Source: Sutcliffiella halmapala (GTDB lineage: Bacteria; Bacillota; Bacilli; Bacillales; Bacillaceae_I). From it: 64,000 nucleotides of DNA. Every line of letters starts with the position of its first letter. Within the stretch, counting starts at the first letter, position 1. The notes under the pieces were generated by a model, which worked only from the letters and a program-made list of their open reading frames with translations, searched no databases and was not told the DNA's origin. This document shows positions 55,180-64,000 of the stretch, piece after piece. The stretch spans positions 2,770,702-2,834,701 of the forward strand of contig NZ_KV917375.1 in assembly GCF_002019665.1 (NCBI RefSeq), in the 5' to 3' direction. A program made the position numbers and the translations under genes.

Positions 55180-55920
55180 TTACATTACCATTCCGCCGTC
55201 TACGTGGATTGTTTGGCCGGTGATGTAGGAACTTTTTTCGGATGCTAGGAAGGAGACAACTGATGCGATGTCTTTTGCTTCTCCAAATCGTGCTAATGGA
55301 ATATGCTTTAACATTTCTGTTTTCACTTCTTCTGTTAACTTATCTGTCATGTCAGTTGTGATAAAGCCAGGAGCAATCGCGTTCGCTGTAATATGTCTTG
55401 TTGCTAGTTCTTTAGCAGTTGTTTTGGTGAGCCCAATTACTCCAGCTTTAGCTGCCACATAGTTAGCTTGCCCAGGATTTCCACTAACACCAACAATAGA
55501 TGCGATGTTGATAATTCGTCCGGAACGCTGTTTCATCATTTGTCTTGTTACAGCTTTCGTGGCATTAAAGACACCTTTTAGGTTGATATTAATAACATCA
55601 TCCCATTCATCTTCTTTCATCCGCATAAGTAGATTGTCTCTTGTAACACCAGCATTATTTACAAGAATGTCGATGGTGCCAAATTGTGCAAGGCTTTCCT
55701 TCATCATTGCCTGTACTTCATCCATGCTTGCTACATTCGCTTGAACAGCAATAGCATTTCCACCCATATCTTTTATCGCTTCTACTACCTCATGTGCTTT
55801 TGCTTCACTACCAGCGTAGTTCACAACTACATTTGCACCTTGTTCTGCTAATTCTAAAGCAATCGCACGGCCGATTCCACGTGATGCTCCTGTTACGACA
55901 GCTGTTTTTCCTTTAAGCAT
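55180..55920 (-). CDS. fabG: 3-oxoacyl-ACP reductase FabG
   Basis: 246 residues, SDR family. NADPH-binding TGASRGIG (10-17), catalytic Ser141, Tyr154 and Lys158 (YVAAK), and C-terminal [13 protein letters not shown]. It reduces beta-ketoacyl-ACP in elongation. ATG at 55920 (MLKGKTAVV) overlaps the fabD stop by eight bases, with GGAGG nine bases upstream; the longer frame would add 19 atypical residues. Confidence 0.97.
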   Translation of the reverse strand: MLKGKTAVVTGASRGIGRAIALELAEQGANVVVNYAGSEAKAHEVVEAIKDMGGNAIAVQANVASMDEVQAMMKESLAQFGTIDILVNNAGVTRDNLLMRMKEDEWDDVININLKGVFNATKAVTRQMMKQRSGRIINIASIVGVSGNPGQANYVAAKAGVIGLTKTTAKELATRHITANAIAPGFITTDMTDKLTEEVKTEMLKHIPLARFGEAKDIASVVSFLASEKSSYITGQTIHVDGGMVM

Positions 55921-56869
55921 TTGTTGAACCCTCCACTTCGAAATATTCGATTGCTTTTTGTAACGTTTCCAAATCATAGACAGGAATTGTCGTTACTTTA
56001 CGGTCAATCTTTTTAATGAGGCCTGATAATACTTTGCCTGGACCAACCTCAATAAATGTGTCTACTCCTAGTTCAATCATTTTTTCAACAGATTGCTCCC
56101 AACGTACCGGAGAATATAATTGTTGAACTAATTTTTCACGCATCTCACTTGCTACACTCATTTCTTCTGCATTGACATTTGCAATGACAGACATTTTCGT
56201 ATCTTGAATGTTAATGCTAGCGAGTGTTGCAGCAAGTTTTTCCGCAGCTGGTTTCATTAAACTTGAGTGAAATGGTCCACTCACAACTAAAGGAATTACT
56301 CGTTTTGCACCTTTTTCTTTTGCTTTTTCCGAAGCTACTTTTACACCTTCAGCTGATCCGGAAATAACGATTTGACCAGGGCAATTTAAATTAGCAAGCT
56401 GAACCGGCGCTACTTCACTTGTAACTGTATCTGTTACTTCCTTCAACGATACTTCATCTAAGCCCAGAACTGCTGCCATCGTTCCTTCTCCAGCCGGGAC
56501 AGCTTCTTCCATAAATTTACCGCGTAAATGCACCGTATGAACAGCATCTTCAAAACTTATCGCATTTGCTGCAACTAAAGCGGAATATTCACCAAGACTA
56601 TGTCCTGCTACATAATCAGCCGTAATCCCTGCAGCTGTTAATTTTTGAAGAATCGCAATGCTAGTTGTTAAGAGTGCAGGTTGAGCGTTATATGTTAAAG
56701 TAAGCTCTTCTTGAGGCCCTTCAAACATAAGGGACGATAAGTTAAACCCTAACTTTTCATCTGCATTTTTAATAATAGCATTAACTTCTGTGTATTCATT
56801 TGCAAGTTCTTGCCCCATCCCAACACTCTGAGAGCCTTGACCTGGAAAAACAAATGCAACTTTACCCAT
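55913..56869 (-). CDS. fabD: Malonyl-CoA:ACP transacylase FabD
   Basis: 318 residues. N-terminal FPGQGSQ, active-site Ser91 in [12 protein letters not shown] and His201 in GPFHSSLM. It loads malonyl groups onto ACP. The ATG overlaps the plsX stop by one base (TAATG). Confidence 0.97.
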   Translation of the reverse strand: MGKVAFVFPGQGSQSVGMGQELANEYTEVNAIIKNADEKLGFNLSSLMFEGPQEELTLTYNAQPALLTTSIAILQKLTAAGITADYVAGHSLGEYSALVAANAISFEDAVHTVHLRGKFMEEAVPAGEGTMAAVLGLDEVSLKEVTDTVTSEVAPVQLANLNCPGQIVISGSAEGVKVASEKAKEKGAKRVIPLVVSGPFHSSLMKPAAEKLAATLASINIQDTKMSVIANVNAEEMSVASEMREKLVQQLYSPVRWEQSVEKMIELGVDTFIEVGPGKVLSGLIKKIDRKVTTIPVYDLETLQKAIEYFEVEGSTNA

Positions 56870-57891
56870 TATTGTCCTCCGTTCTCACTTTCTGTGACAA
56901 ATTCCATTTTTTCAATCGTCGTTGTTATCGTGCCAACCATGTCTGATTGGAGCATTTCTCTCGTTTGGCGAATTGCGTTAAAAAAAGCGTTCGCATCAGA
57001 TGAACCATGTGCTTTCACTACTGGTGCTTTTAAACCGAATAGTGCAGCTCCCCCATACTCTGAGTAATCCATCTTATTTTTTATTATTTTCAATTTCGGC
57101 TTTAAAACAGCGGCTGCTAGTTTGCTTTTAAAATCGCTTGTTAATGCATCTTTTAACATGGTAAACACTGATAGTGCTGTGCCCTCGATAGCTTTCAATG
57201 CGACATTACCAGTGAATCCATCTGTAATTACTACATCAGCAACACCTGTTAAAAGGTCACGCGATTCAACATTTCCCACAAAATGAACAGCACCAGATTC
57301 TTTTATTAATTCATAGGTAGCCTTTGTTAGCTCATTACCTTTATTATCTTCCGTACCAACATTCAACAATCCAACTCGCGGTGCTTTAACACCTCGAACT
57401 TTTTCTGCATAAATAGAACCCATTAAGGCGTATTGGAATAAATGCTCAGGTTTAGCATCAACATTTGCACCTACATCTAGCATTACAAATCCTTCTCCGC
57501 CTATTGTTGGGAAGGTAGGTGAAAGTGCTGGTCTTTCAATGCCTTTGATTCGACCTACTACTAGAAGGCCAGCAGTCATTAATGCACCTGTATTACCAGC
57601 GGAAATACAAGCATCTGCATTACCTTCTTTCACTTCTTTTGCCATTAGAACCATAGAGGAATTCTTTTTTCTACGAACCGCTTTGACAGGCTCTTCATCT
57701 CCAGAGATTACTTCTTCTGTATGTATAATCGTAATATTTTTGTCGTTCGTTAAGTATGGACGGATTTTACTTTCATCTCCAACTAATGTGAATGTCACAT
57801 CAGAATAAGCCTCGACCGCCTTCATTGTCCCTTCCACGATGGATTTAGGAGCATGATCGCCACCCATAGCATCAATTGCAATTCTCATCAT
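56869..57891 (-). CDS. plsX: Phosphate acyltransferase PlsX
   Basis: 340 residues. N-terminal [19 protein letters not shown] and C-terminal [22 protein letters not shown]-type motifs (read in parts). It converts acyl-ACP to acyl-phosphate for PlsY, linking fatty-acid and phospholipid synthesis. Two ATGs in tandem; the second is three bases downstream and equally likely. Member of the FapR-controlled unit. Confidence 0.97.
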   Translation of the reverse strand: MMRIAIDAMGGDHAPKSIVEGTMKAVEAYSDVTFTLVGDESKIRPYLTNDKNITIIHTEEVISGDEEPVKAVRRKKNSSMVLMAKEVKEGNADACISAGNTGALMTAGLLVVGRIKGIERPALSPTFPTIGGEGFVMLDVGANVDAKPEHLFQYALMGSIYAEKVRGVKAPRVGLLNVGTEDNKGNELTKATYELIKESGAVHFVGNVESRDLLTGVADVVITDGFTGNVALKAIEGTALSVFTMLKDALTSDFKSKLAAAVLKPKLKIIKNKMDYSEYGGAALFGLKAPVVKAHGSSDANAFFNAIRQTREMLQSDMVGTITTTIEKMEFVTESENGGQ

Positions 57892-57914
57892 GTTTACTAC
57901 CTGCCTTTGCTATA

Positions 57915-58481
57915 TTAAAAACTTGTAGAGCGAAACATCTCAAATTCACCATGAAATACCTTTTCACTACCAACGGTACTCTTAACCTCAACGGTTGTTC
58001 TACCTTTTTCATTATCCACTTTACTTACAACCGCTTTCGCTACAATTCGTTCTCCTACCTTTACAGGTCTGGTAAAACGAATGGTTGCCTTTGCCGTTAA
58101 TGCTAGTTCATCATTTATCACCGCTACCGCTAAGGAGTTTGCTTGTGCAAATAAATGGTGACCTCGTGTGATGTTATTTCGACTAAAAACATGCTCATTC
58201 TGTACATCAAAAATCGATATGGCGCTATGGTCAAGCTCAAGATCAATAATCTCTCCGATCACTTCGTCAAGGGGTAATGAGCGCACCTCTTTTTCTAGTG
58301 TTCGCGCAGCTACATTTTTAATTCTTTCTCGTAATTCTGGTATACTAAGTTCCAAACGATCTAATCGAATCGTTTGAATACTAACTTGAAAAAACTCCGC
58401 CAATTCTTCATCCGTAATAAAAGGGTTCTCTTTAATCTTATCTTTTAACGATAATTGACGCTCCTTTTTGTTTCTTTTCAT
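57915..58481 (-). CDS. fapR: Fatty-acid and phospholipid biosynthesis repressor FapR
   Basis: 188 residues, equal to B. subtilis FapR. N-terminal helix-turn-helix ([22 protein letters not shown]) joined by an amphipathic linker to a hot-dog malonyl-CoA-sensing domain ([20 protein letters not shown]). The repressor leaves DNA when malonyl-CoA is bound. ATG at 58481 (MKRNKKERQ) matches the family; an ATG five codons upstream is also possible, and neither has an ideal RBS. Its operator lies immediately upstream. Confidence 0.96.
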   Translation of the reverse strand: MKRNKKERQLSLKDKIKENPFITDEELAEFFQVSIQTIRLDRLELSIPELRERIKNVAARTLEKEVRSLPLDEVIGEIIDLELDHSAISIFDVQNEHVFSRNNITRGHHLFAQANSLAVAVINDELALTAKATIRFTRPVKVGERIVAKAVVSKVDNEKGRTTVEVKSTVGSEKVFHGEFEMFRSTSF

Positions 58482-58500
58482 CCTTTTTAACACCATCCGA

Positions 58501-58525
58501 ACTATTATGACTAGGTACTAATAGT
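58501..58525 (-). promoter_or_regulatory. FapR operator
   Basis: Imperfect palindrome with arms ACTATTA and TAATAGT around a centre containing TTAGTACCTAGTC on the minus strand, matching the known FapR box of B. subtilis (TTAGTACC core). It abuts the -10 box and covers the expected transcription start, so bound FapR would block polymerase. This implies autoregulation and malonyl-CoA control of fapR-plsX-fabD-fabG. Confidence 0.75.
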
Positions 58526-58554
58526 AGTATATATAGGAGTCCGTCAGATTGCAA
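58526..58554 (-). promoter_or_regulatory. Sigma-A promoter of fapR-plsX-fabD-fabG
   Basis: Minus-strand TTGCAA (58549-58554), exactly 17 bases, TATACT (58526-58531). The FapR operator follows directly. Confidence 0.68.
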
Positions 58555-58610
58555 GAAAAAATGTGCGTAAAAAGGAAAGATTGCTCGTAATTACACAATT
58601 TTAGAACTTG

Positions 58611-58636
58611 AAAAGGAAGCTGGCTACTACAAGCCA
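58611..58636 (-). terminator. Possible weak terminator after recG
   Basis: TGGCT (58621-58625) pairs with AGCCA (58632-58636); on the minus strand the short stem is followed by GCTTCCTTTTC. Only five pairs, so this is a tentative call between recG and the fapR promoter. Confidence 0.3.
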
Positions 58637-58648
58637 AACTCCCCATTA

Positions 58649-60697
58649 TTAATCAAGCTTATCTCCATCTAGCACACCTGATTCCTCAATTACATTACGT
58701 AGACCTTGATATTGATCTTCTTCCCAAAAATCTGATGAATGAAGCATCTCATAAGCGTCCTGTCTTGCTACTTCCAACGCTCGATAATCATGAACCATAT
58801 CTGCTACTTTAAATTCTGGTACACCGCTTTGTTTTCTCCCGAAAAAGTCACCAGGTCCTCTTAGTTCTAAATCTTTTTCCGATAAAACGAACCCATCATT
58901 TGTTTCAGTCATGATCTTCATTCGCTCTTTTCCAACTTCAGATTTAGGGTCGGCTAACAATATACAATAGGATTGTTCGGAACCTCGCCCAACACGTCCT
59001 CTTAGCTGGTGCAATTGTGATAATCCAAAGCGTTCGGCATCATAAATAACCATCATTGTTGCGTTGGGCACATTCACCCCGACCTCTACCACCGTTGTTG
59101 AAACTAAAACTTGAACATGGTTCTCACTAAATTTCTGCATGACTTTTTCTTTTTCGTCTGAATTAAGTCGTCCATGCATTAAGCCAATATTCCAGTTACC
59201 ATCGTAATAGTGAGTCAACATATCATGTACGTCGATAGCGTTTTGGACATCAAGCTTTTCGGATTCTTCTATAAGCGGACAAATTACATAAGCTTGTCTA
59301 CCCTTTTGGAGTTCCTTTTCTACAAAAGCCAATACTCGGTCAATCATTTGGTGCTTAGCCCAATAAGTTTCAATCACCTTACGACCGGCAGGCATCTCAT
59401 CTATTACTGAAACATCCATTTCTCCAAATGCAGTGATTGCGAGCGTTCTTGGAATGGGAGTTGCCGTCATAAATAACACATCTGGGCTTTCCCCTTTTTC
59501 CCTCAGCACTCGTCTTTGCTCCACCCCAAACCGATGCTGTTCATCCGTAATAACTAACCCTAATCGAGAAAAATCCACTTCCTCTTGGATTAGGGCATGA
59601 GTCCCAACTAGGATATCTATTTCACCTTTTCCCAGTCTTTCTAATAGTTCTCTTCGACGTTTTCCTTTTACTGAACTTGTTAAGAGTTCAATTGTTAAAG
59701 GGGTGTTCGCAAAAAGGCTTGTTAAGGACTGGGCATGTTGTTCTGCTAAGATTTCAGTCGGTACCATAAGTGCACCTTGATATCCTGATAAACAAGATGC
59801 GTATAAGCATATAGCCGCAACTACAGTTTTACCTGATCCAACGTCCCCTTGTAATAAACGATTCATCCTAAATGGGGTAGATAAATCACCCAAAATCTCT
59901 TTTAATACACGCTGTTGTGCACCTGTTAGCGGAAATGGAAGCGTTGCAATAAAGTCAAGTAAAGCCTTCTCAGTAAAGTTATGAATAATACCTTTAGAAT
60001 GCTCACGTTTATATTTACGTAAGGCTTGTATTTTTAATTGAAACAATAAAAATTCTTCATAGACAAAATAACGCCTGGCATGCTTTAACACTTCTTGATT
60101 AACTGGATTATGTAATGCTTGAATAGAGTCACTTTTTGATGGCAATTTATATTTACTTAATAACGATGATGGCAATGAACTTTCAAGCTCGTTTCCATAT
60201 ACCTTAAGTGCGTTGCCAATAAATTTCCTCATTTGTTTTACCGTGATGTTTCCTTTTACGGAGTATACTGGTTCCACTTCTTTTTCCTTTGTAAATGGAC
60301 CAAAGTGTATTTCTAAAACGGTAATAGTCTGACGATGCTGATCCCATTTTCCAGTTACAGTAACGGTGTCGTTTATCGCTAGCTTGTTCTTATAAAACGG
60401 GCGATTAAAACAAATCGCTTTTACTAAAAAGCGCCCCACAAATAACCTAAACGTTAATCTTGATTTCTTTTTCCCATAATACATAAGAGAAGGTTCGCCA
60501 TGAACCTTCCCTTCGACTGTAATTTTTTCATCATGTTTTACTTCTGAAATATCCCGCAGCCGATAATCTTCATAGCGGTATGGAAAATGCATTAGTAGAT
60601 CCTCGACCGATTGAATCCCCATGGCATAAAGGGAATTAGCCGTTTCTTCGCCAATTCCTTTTAAATTTGTAATCGATGTTTCAGCTAATTTACTCAC
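58649..60697 (-). CDS. recG: ATP-dependent DNA helicase RecG
   Basis: 682 residues, the same as B. subtilis RecG, if started at GTG 60697, which overlaps the sdaAA stop by eight bases (GTGAGTAA). OB-fold wedge domain (about 55-150), helicase domain with GDVGSGKT, DEQHRFGVEQR, TATPIPRT, VVEVGVNVPNA and QLRGRVGRG, and C-terminal TRG motif. It remodels stalled forks and Holliday junctions. A longer start at 60718 would overlap sdaAA further and lacks support. Confidence 0.96.
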   Translation of the reverse strand: MSKLAETSITNLKGIGEETANSLYAMGIQSVEDLLMHFPYRYEDYRLRDISEVKHDEKITVEGKVHGEPSLMYYGKKKSRLTFRLFVGRFLVKAICFNRPFYKNKLAINDTVTVTGKWDQHRQTITVLEIHFGPFTKEKEVEPVYSVKGNITVKQMRKFIGNALKVYGNELESSLPSSLLSKYKLPSKSDSIQALHNPVNQEVLKHARRYFVYEEFLLFQLKIQALRKYKREHSKGIIHNFTEKALLDFIATLPFPLTGAQQRVLKEILGDLSTPFRMNRLLQGDVGSGKTVVAAICLYASCLSGYQGALMVPTEILAEQHAQSLTSLFANTPLTIELLTSSVKGKRRRELLERLGKGEIDILVGTHALIQEEVDFSRLGLVITDEQHRFGVEQRRVLREKGESPDVLFMTATPIPRTLAITAFGEMDVSVIDEMPAGRKVIETYWAKHQMIDRVLAFVEKELQKGRQAYVICPLIEESEKLDVQNAIDVHDMLTHYYDGNWNIGLMHGRLNSDEKEKVMQKFSENHVQVLVSTTVVEVGVNVPNATMMVIYDAERFGLSQLHQLRGRVGRGSEQSYCILLADPKSEVGKERMKIMTETNDGFVLSEKDLELRGPGDFFGRKQSGVPEFKVADMVHDYRALEVARQDAYEMLHSSDFWEEDQYQGLRNVIEESGVLDGDKLD

Positions 60698-61577
60698 CTT
60701 TTTGTAAGGGAACACCAAATATTTTCGCTTCTAGCTCACGTCCAGTTGGTGTCGCCGCCAACCCTCCTTGTGCTGTTTCTTTAAGTGCTGTTGGCATTGT
60801 TAGACCGATTTTGTACATCGCGTCAATAACTTCATCACAAGGAATGGTGCTAGTAATTCCTGCGAGGGCCATATCCGCTGCTACCATAGCATTTGCAGCC
60901 CCCATTGCATTTCGCTTTACACATGGGACTTCTACTAAGCCTGCAACAGGGTCACAAACTAATCCTAACATGTTTTTAAGCGTAATGGCCATTGCTTGGG
61001 CACTTTGATCTGGAGTCCCCCCTGCCATTTCCACTATTGCTGCTGCTGCCATCCCAGAAGCCGAACCTACTTCTGCTTGGCACCCACCTGCCGCACCTGA
61101 AATTGATGCATTGTTCGCAACAACAAATCCAAAAGCTCCTGAAGTAAATAAAAAGTTAATCATTTCTTCACGTGTCGGATTTAAAACATTCTTCACTGCG
61201 AAAAGTGTCCCCGGAACAACACCAGCAGAGCCGGCAGTTGGCGTGGCACAGATCGTTCCCATTGCCGCATTCACTTCATTAGTTGCGACAGCTTTACTTA
61301 CAGCATCTAAGATATTTTTACCCGTTAGAAAGGTTCCTTTTTCGATATATCTTTGAAGTAGTACTGCGTCACCACCAGTTAAACCTGAAACTGATTTAAC
61401 TCCTTGTAACCCCCGTTCTACAGCTTGTTCCATTACTTCTAGGTTTTTATCCATTTGAGCAATAATAGTTTCTCTGGTTTTCCCTGTGAACTCCATTTCT
61501 TGCTCAATCATAATTTCGGATATTTTTTTATTCGTACTCTCAGCAATCTCTATTAATTCAGCAACATTACGAAACAT
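60690..61577 (-). CDS. sdaAA: L-serine dehydratase, alpha chain (iron-sulfur)
   Basis: 295 residues. Cysteine motifs for the 4Fe-4S cluster: CATPTAGSAG, GGCQAEVGSASG and CDPVAGLVEVPCVKRN. With SdaAB it converts serine to pyruvate and ammonia. RBS GAGGGGGA lies before ATG. The two-subunit form is standard for Bacillus. Confidence 0.96.
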   Translation of the reverse strand: MFRNVAELIEIAESTNKKISEIMIEQEMEFTGKTRETIIAQMDKNLEVMEQAVERGLQGVKSVSGLTGGDAVLLQRYIEKGTFLTGKNILDAVSKAVATNEVNAAMGTICATPTAGSAGVVPGTLFAVKNVLNPTREEMINFLFTSGAFGFVVANNASISGAAGGCQAEVGSASGMAAAAIVEMAGGTPDQSAQAMAITLKNMLGLVCDPVAGLVEVPCVKRNAMGAANAMVAADMALAGITSTIPCDEVIDAMYKIGLTMPTALKETAQGGLAATPTGRELEAKIFGVPLQKGE

Positions 61578-61627
61578 TTTAATTTCCCCCTCGACGAGAT
61601 GAAAGCGTTAACAATATTTTTTGAAAG

Positions 61628-62290
61628 TTAATCTACTATCTTCGTTACTTGTGTTATATGTGGAAGTGCAGATAACTCTTTTATAACAGCATCATTGATA
61701 TTCTGATCTACTTCTATTGTCATCAAAGCCTGTTTCCCTTTTTCTTTCCGGGAAACTTCCATATGACCTATATTAATCGCGAATTTCGCAAGTACATTAG
61801 CAACTGCAGCTATGGCACCGTAACGATCATTATGCACGACTAGTAATGCTGGGTGGTTTCCTGAAAGTCTTAGCTCAAAACCATTTAACTCTGTGATCTC
61901 AATTTTTCCGCCACCTATCGAAATCCCAACTAATTCTAATTCACCTTCGTCATCGCCAATCAGTACTTTTGCAGTATTAGGATGATCGGTAATTGCATCT
62001 TCTTCGTGAAAAGAAATCCGCATTTCTAAAGACTCTGCAATTGCTAAGGATGTTTTAATTCTTTCGTCAAAGGTATCAAAATCAAGTAATCCTCCAACAA
62101 TAGCAACATCTGTACCATGACCTTTATAGGTTTTAGCGAATGAGCCATAAAAAGAAATGGTTGCCCATTTTGGCTGTCTCCCAAACAAACTTCTGGCAAC
62201 TCGACCAATTCTAGCAGCACCAGCAGTATGTGAACTAGATGGACCAATCATGACAGGACCGATTATGTCAAATACACTTCTATATTTCAT
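61628..62290 (-). CDS. sdaAB: L-serine dehydratase, beta chain
   Basis: 220 residues. N-terminal IGPVMIGPSSSHTAGAARIG motif of serine dehydratase beta domains, and a C-terminal ACT domain (about 148-220, ALLVVHNDRYGAIAAVANVLAKF-type) likely sensing serine. Followed 50 bases later by sdaAA. Confidence 0.96.
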   Translation of the reverse strand: MKYRSVFDIIGPVMIGPSSSHTAGAARIGRVARSLFGRQPKWATISFYGSFAKTYKGHGTDVAIVGGLLDFDTFDERIKTSLAIAESLEMRISFHEEDAITDHPNTAKVLIGDDEGELELVGISIGGGKIEITELNGFELRLSGNHPALLVVHNDRYGAIAAVANVLAKFAINIGHMEVSRKEKGKQALMTIEVDQNINDAVIKELSALPHITQVTKIVD

Positions 62291-62315
62291 TTTTTCCCAC
62301 TCCCCCTACGCGACA

Positions 62316-62346
62316 ATTATAACAAAGTTTATCATTTTTTTGTAAA
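62316..62346 (-). promoter_or_regulatory. Candidate promoter of sdaAB-sdaAA(-recG)
   Basis: Minus-strand perfect TATAAT (62316-62321) with TTTACA (62341-62346) 19 bases upstream, or TTACAA at 18. It lies between the fakA terminator and sdaAB. Confidence 0.48.
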
Positions 62347-62352
62347 CAGACA

Positions 62353-62376
62353 AAAGAAGGGTATTAACCCTCCTTT
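62353..62376 (-). terminator. Intrinsic terminator of fakA
   Basis: AAAGAAGGGT (62353-62362) pairs with ACCCTCCTTT (62367-62376), ten pairs with one G-U, loop ATTA; the minus strand ends in CTTCTTTTGTC. It lies about 40 bases after the fakA stop. Confidence 0.6.
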
Positions 62377-62417
62377 AGTTTTACGTAGATTCCTAAAAGT
62401 TCTATTAGGTTTTACTA

Positions 62418-64000
62418 CTATTCAATCGAGAATATATAAGAGTATAACGGCTGTTTTCCGTTATGCACTTCTACTTCTGCATCCGGGTAAGCTTGCTCTA
62501 GTTCTTCTACTAACGCTTCGACTTCATCTTCAGCTACATCTTCTCCGTAAATCACGGTTAAGATTTCTGCCTCTTCGTCCATCATCGTATCAAGTAGGTC
62601 TTTTGCAGCCTGTTTTTTGTCCTTGCTTGTAATGACAATTTTACCATCTGCAATTCCCATGAAATCATTTTTCTGGATTTCAATGCCATCGATGTTCGTA
62701 TCTCTTACAGCAAAGGTAATTTGACCAGTTTTTACTGATTTTAAAGCTTCCTTCATTGTTGCTTCATTTTCTGTTAGTTCTCCAATAGGATTGAATGCTA
62801 AGATCGCAGCCATTCCTTGAGGAACTGTTTTACTTTCAACTACCACAACATTTTGCTCCGCAACTTCCGCAGCTTGTTTTGCCGCCATTACGATATTACT
62901 GTTGTTTGGCAGAATAATAACGTTATCTGCATAAACATCCTCAATCGCTTTTAAGATATCCTCCGTGCTTGGATTCATCGTTTGACCGCCCTCAATAACA
63001 GCCTTCGCTCCGATACTCTTAAATAGCTCAGAAATCCCTTCTCCCATTGCAACTGCGATAATACCAAACTTTTCACGTTTTTTCTTTACTTCAGGTGCAA
63101 TAGTTGGAGTTGCATAACTCTCTTCTTCAAAAAGAAGGTTACTATGCTGTTCACGCATATTCTCAATTTTCATATTAATTAAGCTACCATAGCCTTGTGC
63201 ATATGTTAACACATCACCTGGTTGTTCAGCGTGGATGTGTACTTTTACTAGCTCTTCATCTGCAATAACTAACAAAGAATCTCCATATTGAGATAAATCA
63301 TTACGGAAATTTTCTTCTGTAAAAGGTAATTTTTCCGCCTCAAAGCGCACCATAAACTCTGTGCAGTACCCAAACTCAATGTCCTCTGTGTTCATGTGAG
63401 CTTGTACACCTTTATGATGCTCGGCATTTACTAATTCGTTCATAGAAGTAGTTGATACGATATCTTCAATCCTTTGCCCTTTCAACTCTGCTAAGAAGCC
63501 TTCATAGATATAAACTAAACCTTGACCACCACTATCTACAACACCGACTTCTTTTAATACAGGTAAAAGATCAGGAGTACGTTTTAAAGATGCAATTGCT
63601 TCTTTTAACGTTTCTTCCATTAAAACGATAATATCATCTTCGTTTTTGGCAACGCTTACTGCTTTTTTCGCAGCATCTTTTGCAACAGTTAAGATTGTAC
63701 CTTCAACTGGCTTCATTACTGCTTTATAGGCAGTTTGGACACCAGCTTCTAGAGCTTCTGCAAAATCTTGACTCGTAATCGTTTCTTTTGATTCAATATG
63801 TTTCGAGAATCCACGGAATAATTGAGAGAGAATTACTCCTGAGTTACCTCTTGCACCCATAAGTAGGCCTTTAGCCAGAGCAGAACCAACCTTACCGATA
63901 TGCTCTGATACATTATTCCTAACTTCCTTAGCTCCTGAAGTTATAGAAAGGTTCATGTTCGTTCCCGTATCCCCATCTGGCACCGGAAACACATTCAACG
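62418..64000 (-). CDS. fakA: Fatty acid kinase subunit FakA (YloV), 5' end outside the window
   Basis: At least 526 residues. The visible part starts in the nucleotide-binding DhaL-like domain (NVFPVPDGDTGTNMNLS, then LAKGLLMGARGNSGVILSQL), so only about 30 N-terminal residues are missing. A middle domain (about 200-300) and a C-terminal EDD/DegV-like part follow. FakA phosphorylates fatty acids held by FakB so that exogenous fatty acids enter phospholipid synthesis through PlsX/PlsY, the former encoded nearby. The DAK1-DegV-like name is an older label. Confidence 0.95.
   Translation of the reverse strand, partial: LNVFPVPDGDTGTNMNLSITSGAKEVRNNVSEHIGKVGSALAKGLLMGARGNSGVILSQLFRGFSKHIESKETITSQDFAEALEAGVQTAYKAVMKPVEGTILTVAKDAAKKAVSVAKNEDDIIVLMEETLKEAIASLKRTPDLLPVLKEVGVVDSGGQGLVYIYEGFLAELKGQRIEDIVSTTSMNELVNAEHHKGVQAHMNTEDIEFGYCTEFMVRFEAEKLPFTEENFRNDLSQYGDSLLVIADEELVKVHIHAEQPGDVLTYAQGYGSLINMKIENMREQHSNLLFEEESYATPTIAPEVKKKREKFGIIAVAMGEGISELFKSIGAKAVIEGGQTMNPSTEDILKAIEDVYADNVIILPNNSNIVMAAKQAAEVAEQNVVVVESKTVPQGMAAILAFNPIGELTENEATMKEALKSVKTGQITFAVRDTNIDGIEIQKNDFMGIADGKIVITSKDKKQAAKDLLDTMMDEEAEILTVIYGEDVAEDEVEALVEELEQAYPDAEVEVHNGKQPLYSYIFSIE

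Overview
The window is a 64 kb block of low-GC Firmicutes chromosome, most likely from a motile member of the Bacillaceae. Evidence: gene order matches the Bacillus subtilis rpsB-fla/che-codY-topA-sucCD-rplS-ffh-smc-fab-recG-fakA region almost gene for gene. Firmicutes-specific genes are present (codY, fapR, swrB, swrD, fliY, cheC, cheD, ylxM, rbgA), Shine-Dalgarno sites are strong AGGAGG types, and base composition is AT-rich. Every gene I can support lies on the minus strand, so transcription runs from high to low coordinates. Species cannot be decided from the sequence.

Layout in transcription order. (1) 64000-58649: fakA (5' end outside the window), sdaAB, sdaAA, recG. (2) 58554-54804: the fatty-acid/phospholipid unit fapR-plsX-fabD-fabG with a visible FapR-type operator, then acpP. 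(3) 54573-46306: rnc, smc, ftsY, then ylxM-ffh and rpsP-khpA, each of the last two pairs behind its own sigma-A-like promoter. (4) 45948-36732: rimM, trmD, rplS (own promoter and probable L19 leader), lepB, rbgA, rnhB, ylqG, ylqH, sucC, sucD, dprA. (5) 36033-28714: topA, trmFO, xerC, hslV, hslU, codY. (6) 27870-423: the complete fla/che operon from flgB to sigD and swrB. It encodes rod and hook parts, MS- and C-ring, type III export gate and ATPase, FlhF/FlhG, seven chemotaxis proteins (CheY, CheB, CheA, CheW, CheC, CheD and the phosphatase FliY) and the late flagellar sigma factor. (7) 263-1: the start of rpsB.

The protein-coding part is conventional. The unusual content is in the gaps. A family of GC-rich, palindromic repeats of about 240 bp occupies topA-dprA and rimM-khpA, with decayed relatives between ftsY and ylxM. 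A separate 263-bp element with perfect 10-bp inverted ends and several internal hairpins lies between codY and flgB. Directly downstream of it, a promoter-like sequence is followed at once by an intrinsic terminator, which could make a very short RNA or attenuator in front of the flagellar operon. Other points are a hook protein nearly twice the usual length, a soluble FliK-like/FlhB-like pair (ylqG-ylqH) far from the flagellar operon, and a perfect 14-bp hairpin separating sigD from swrB.

I found no tRNA or rRNA genes, CRISPR arrays, prophage genes or transposase genes. All promoter, operator and terminator calls come from reading consensus motifs by eye, without computed folding or database search.
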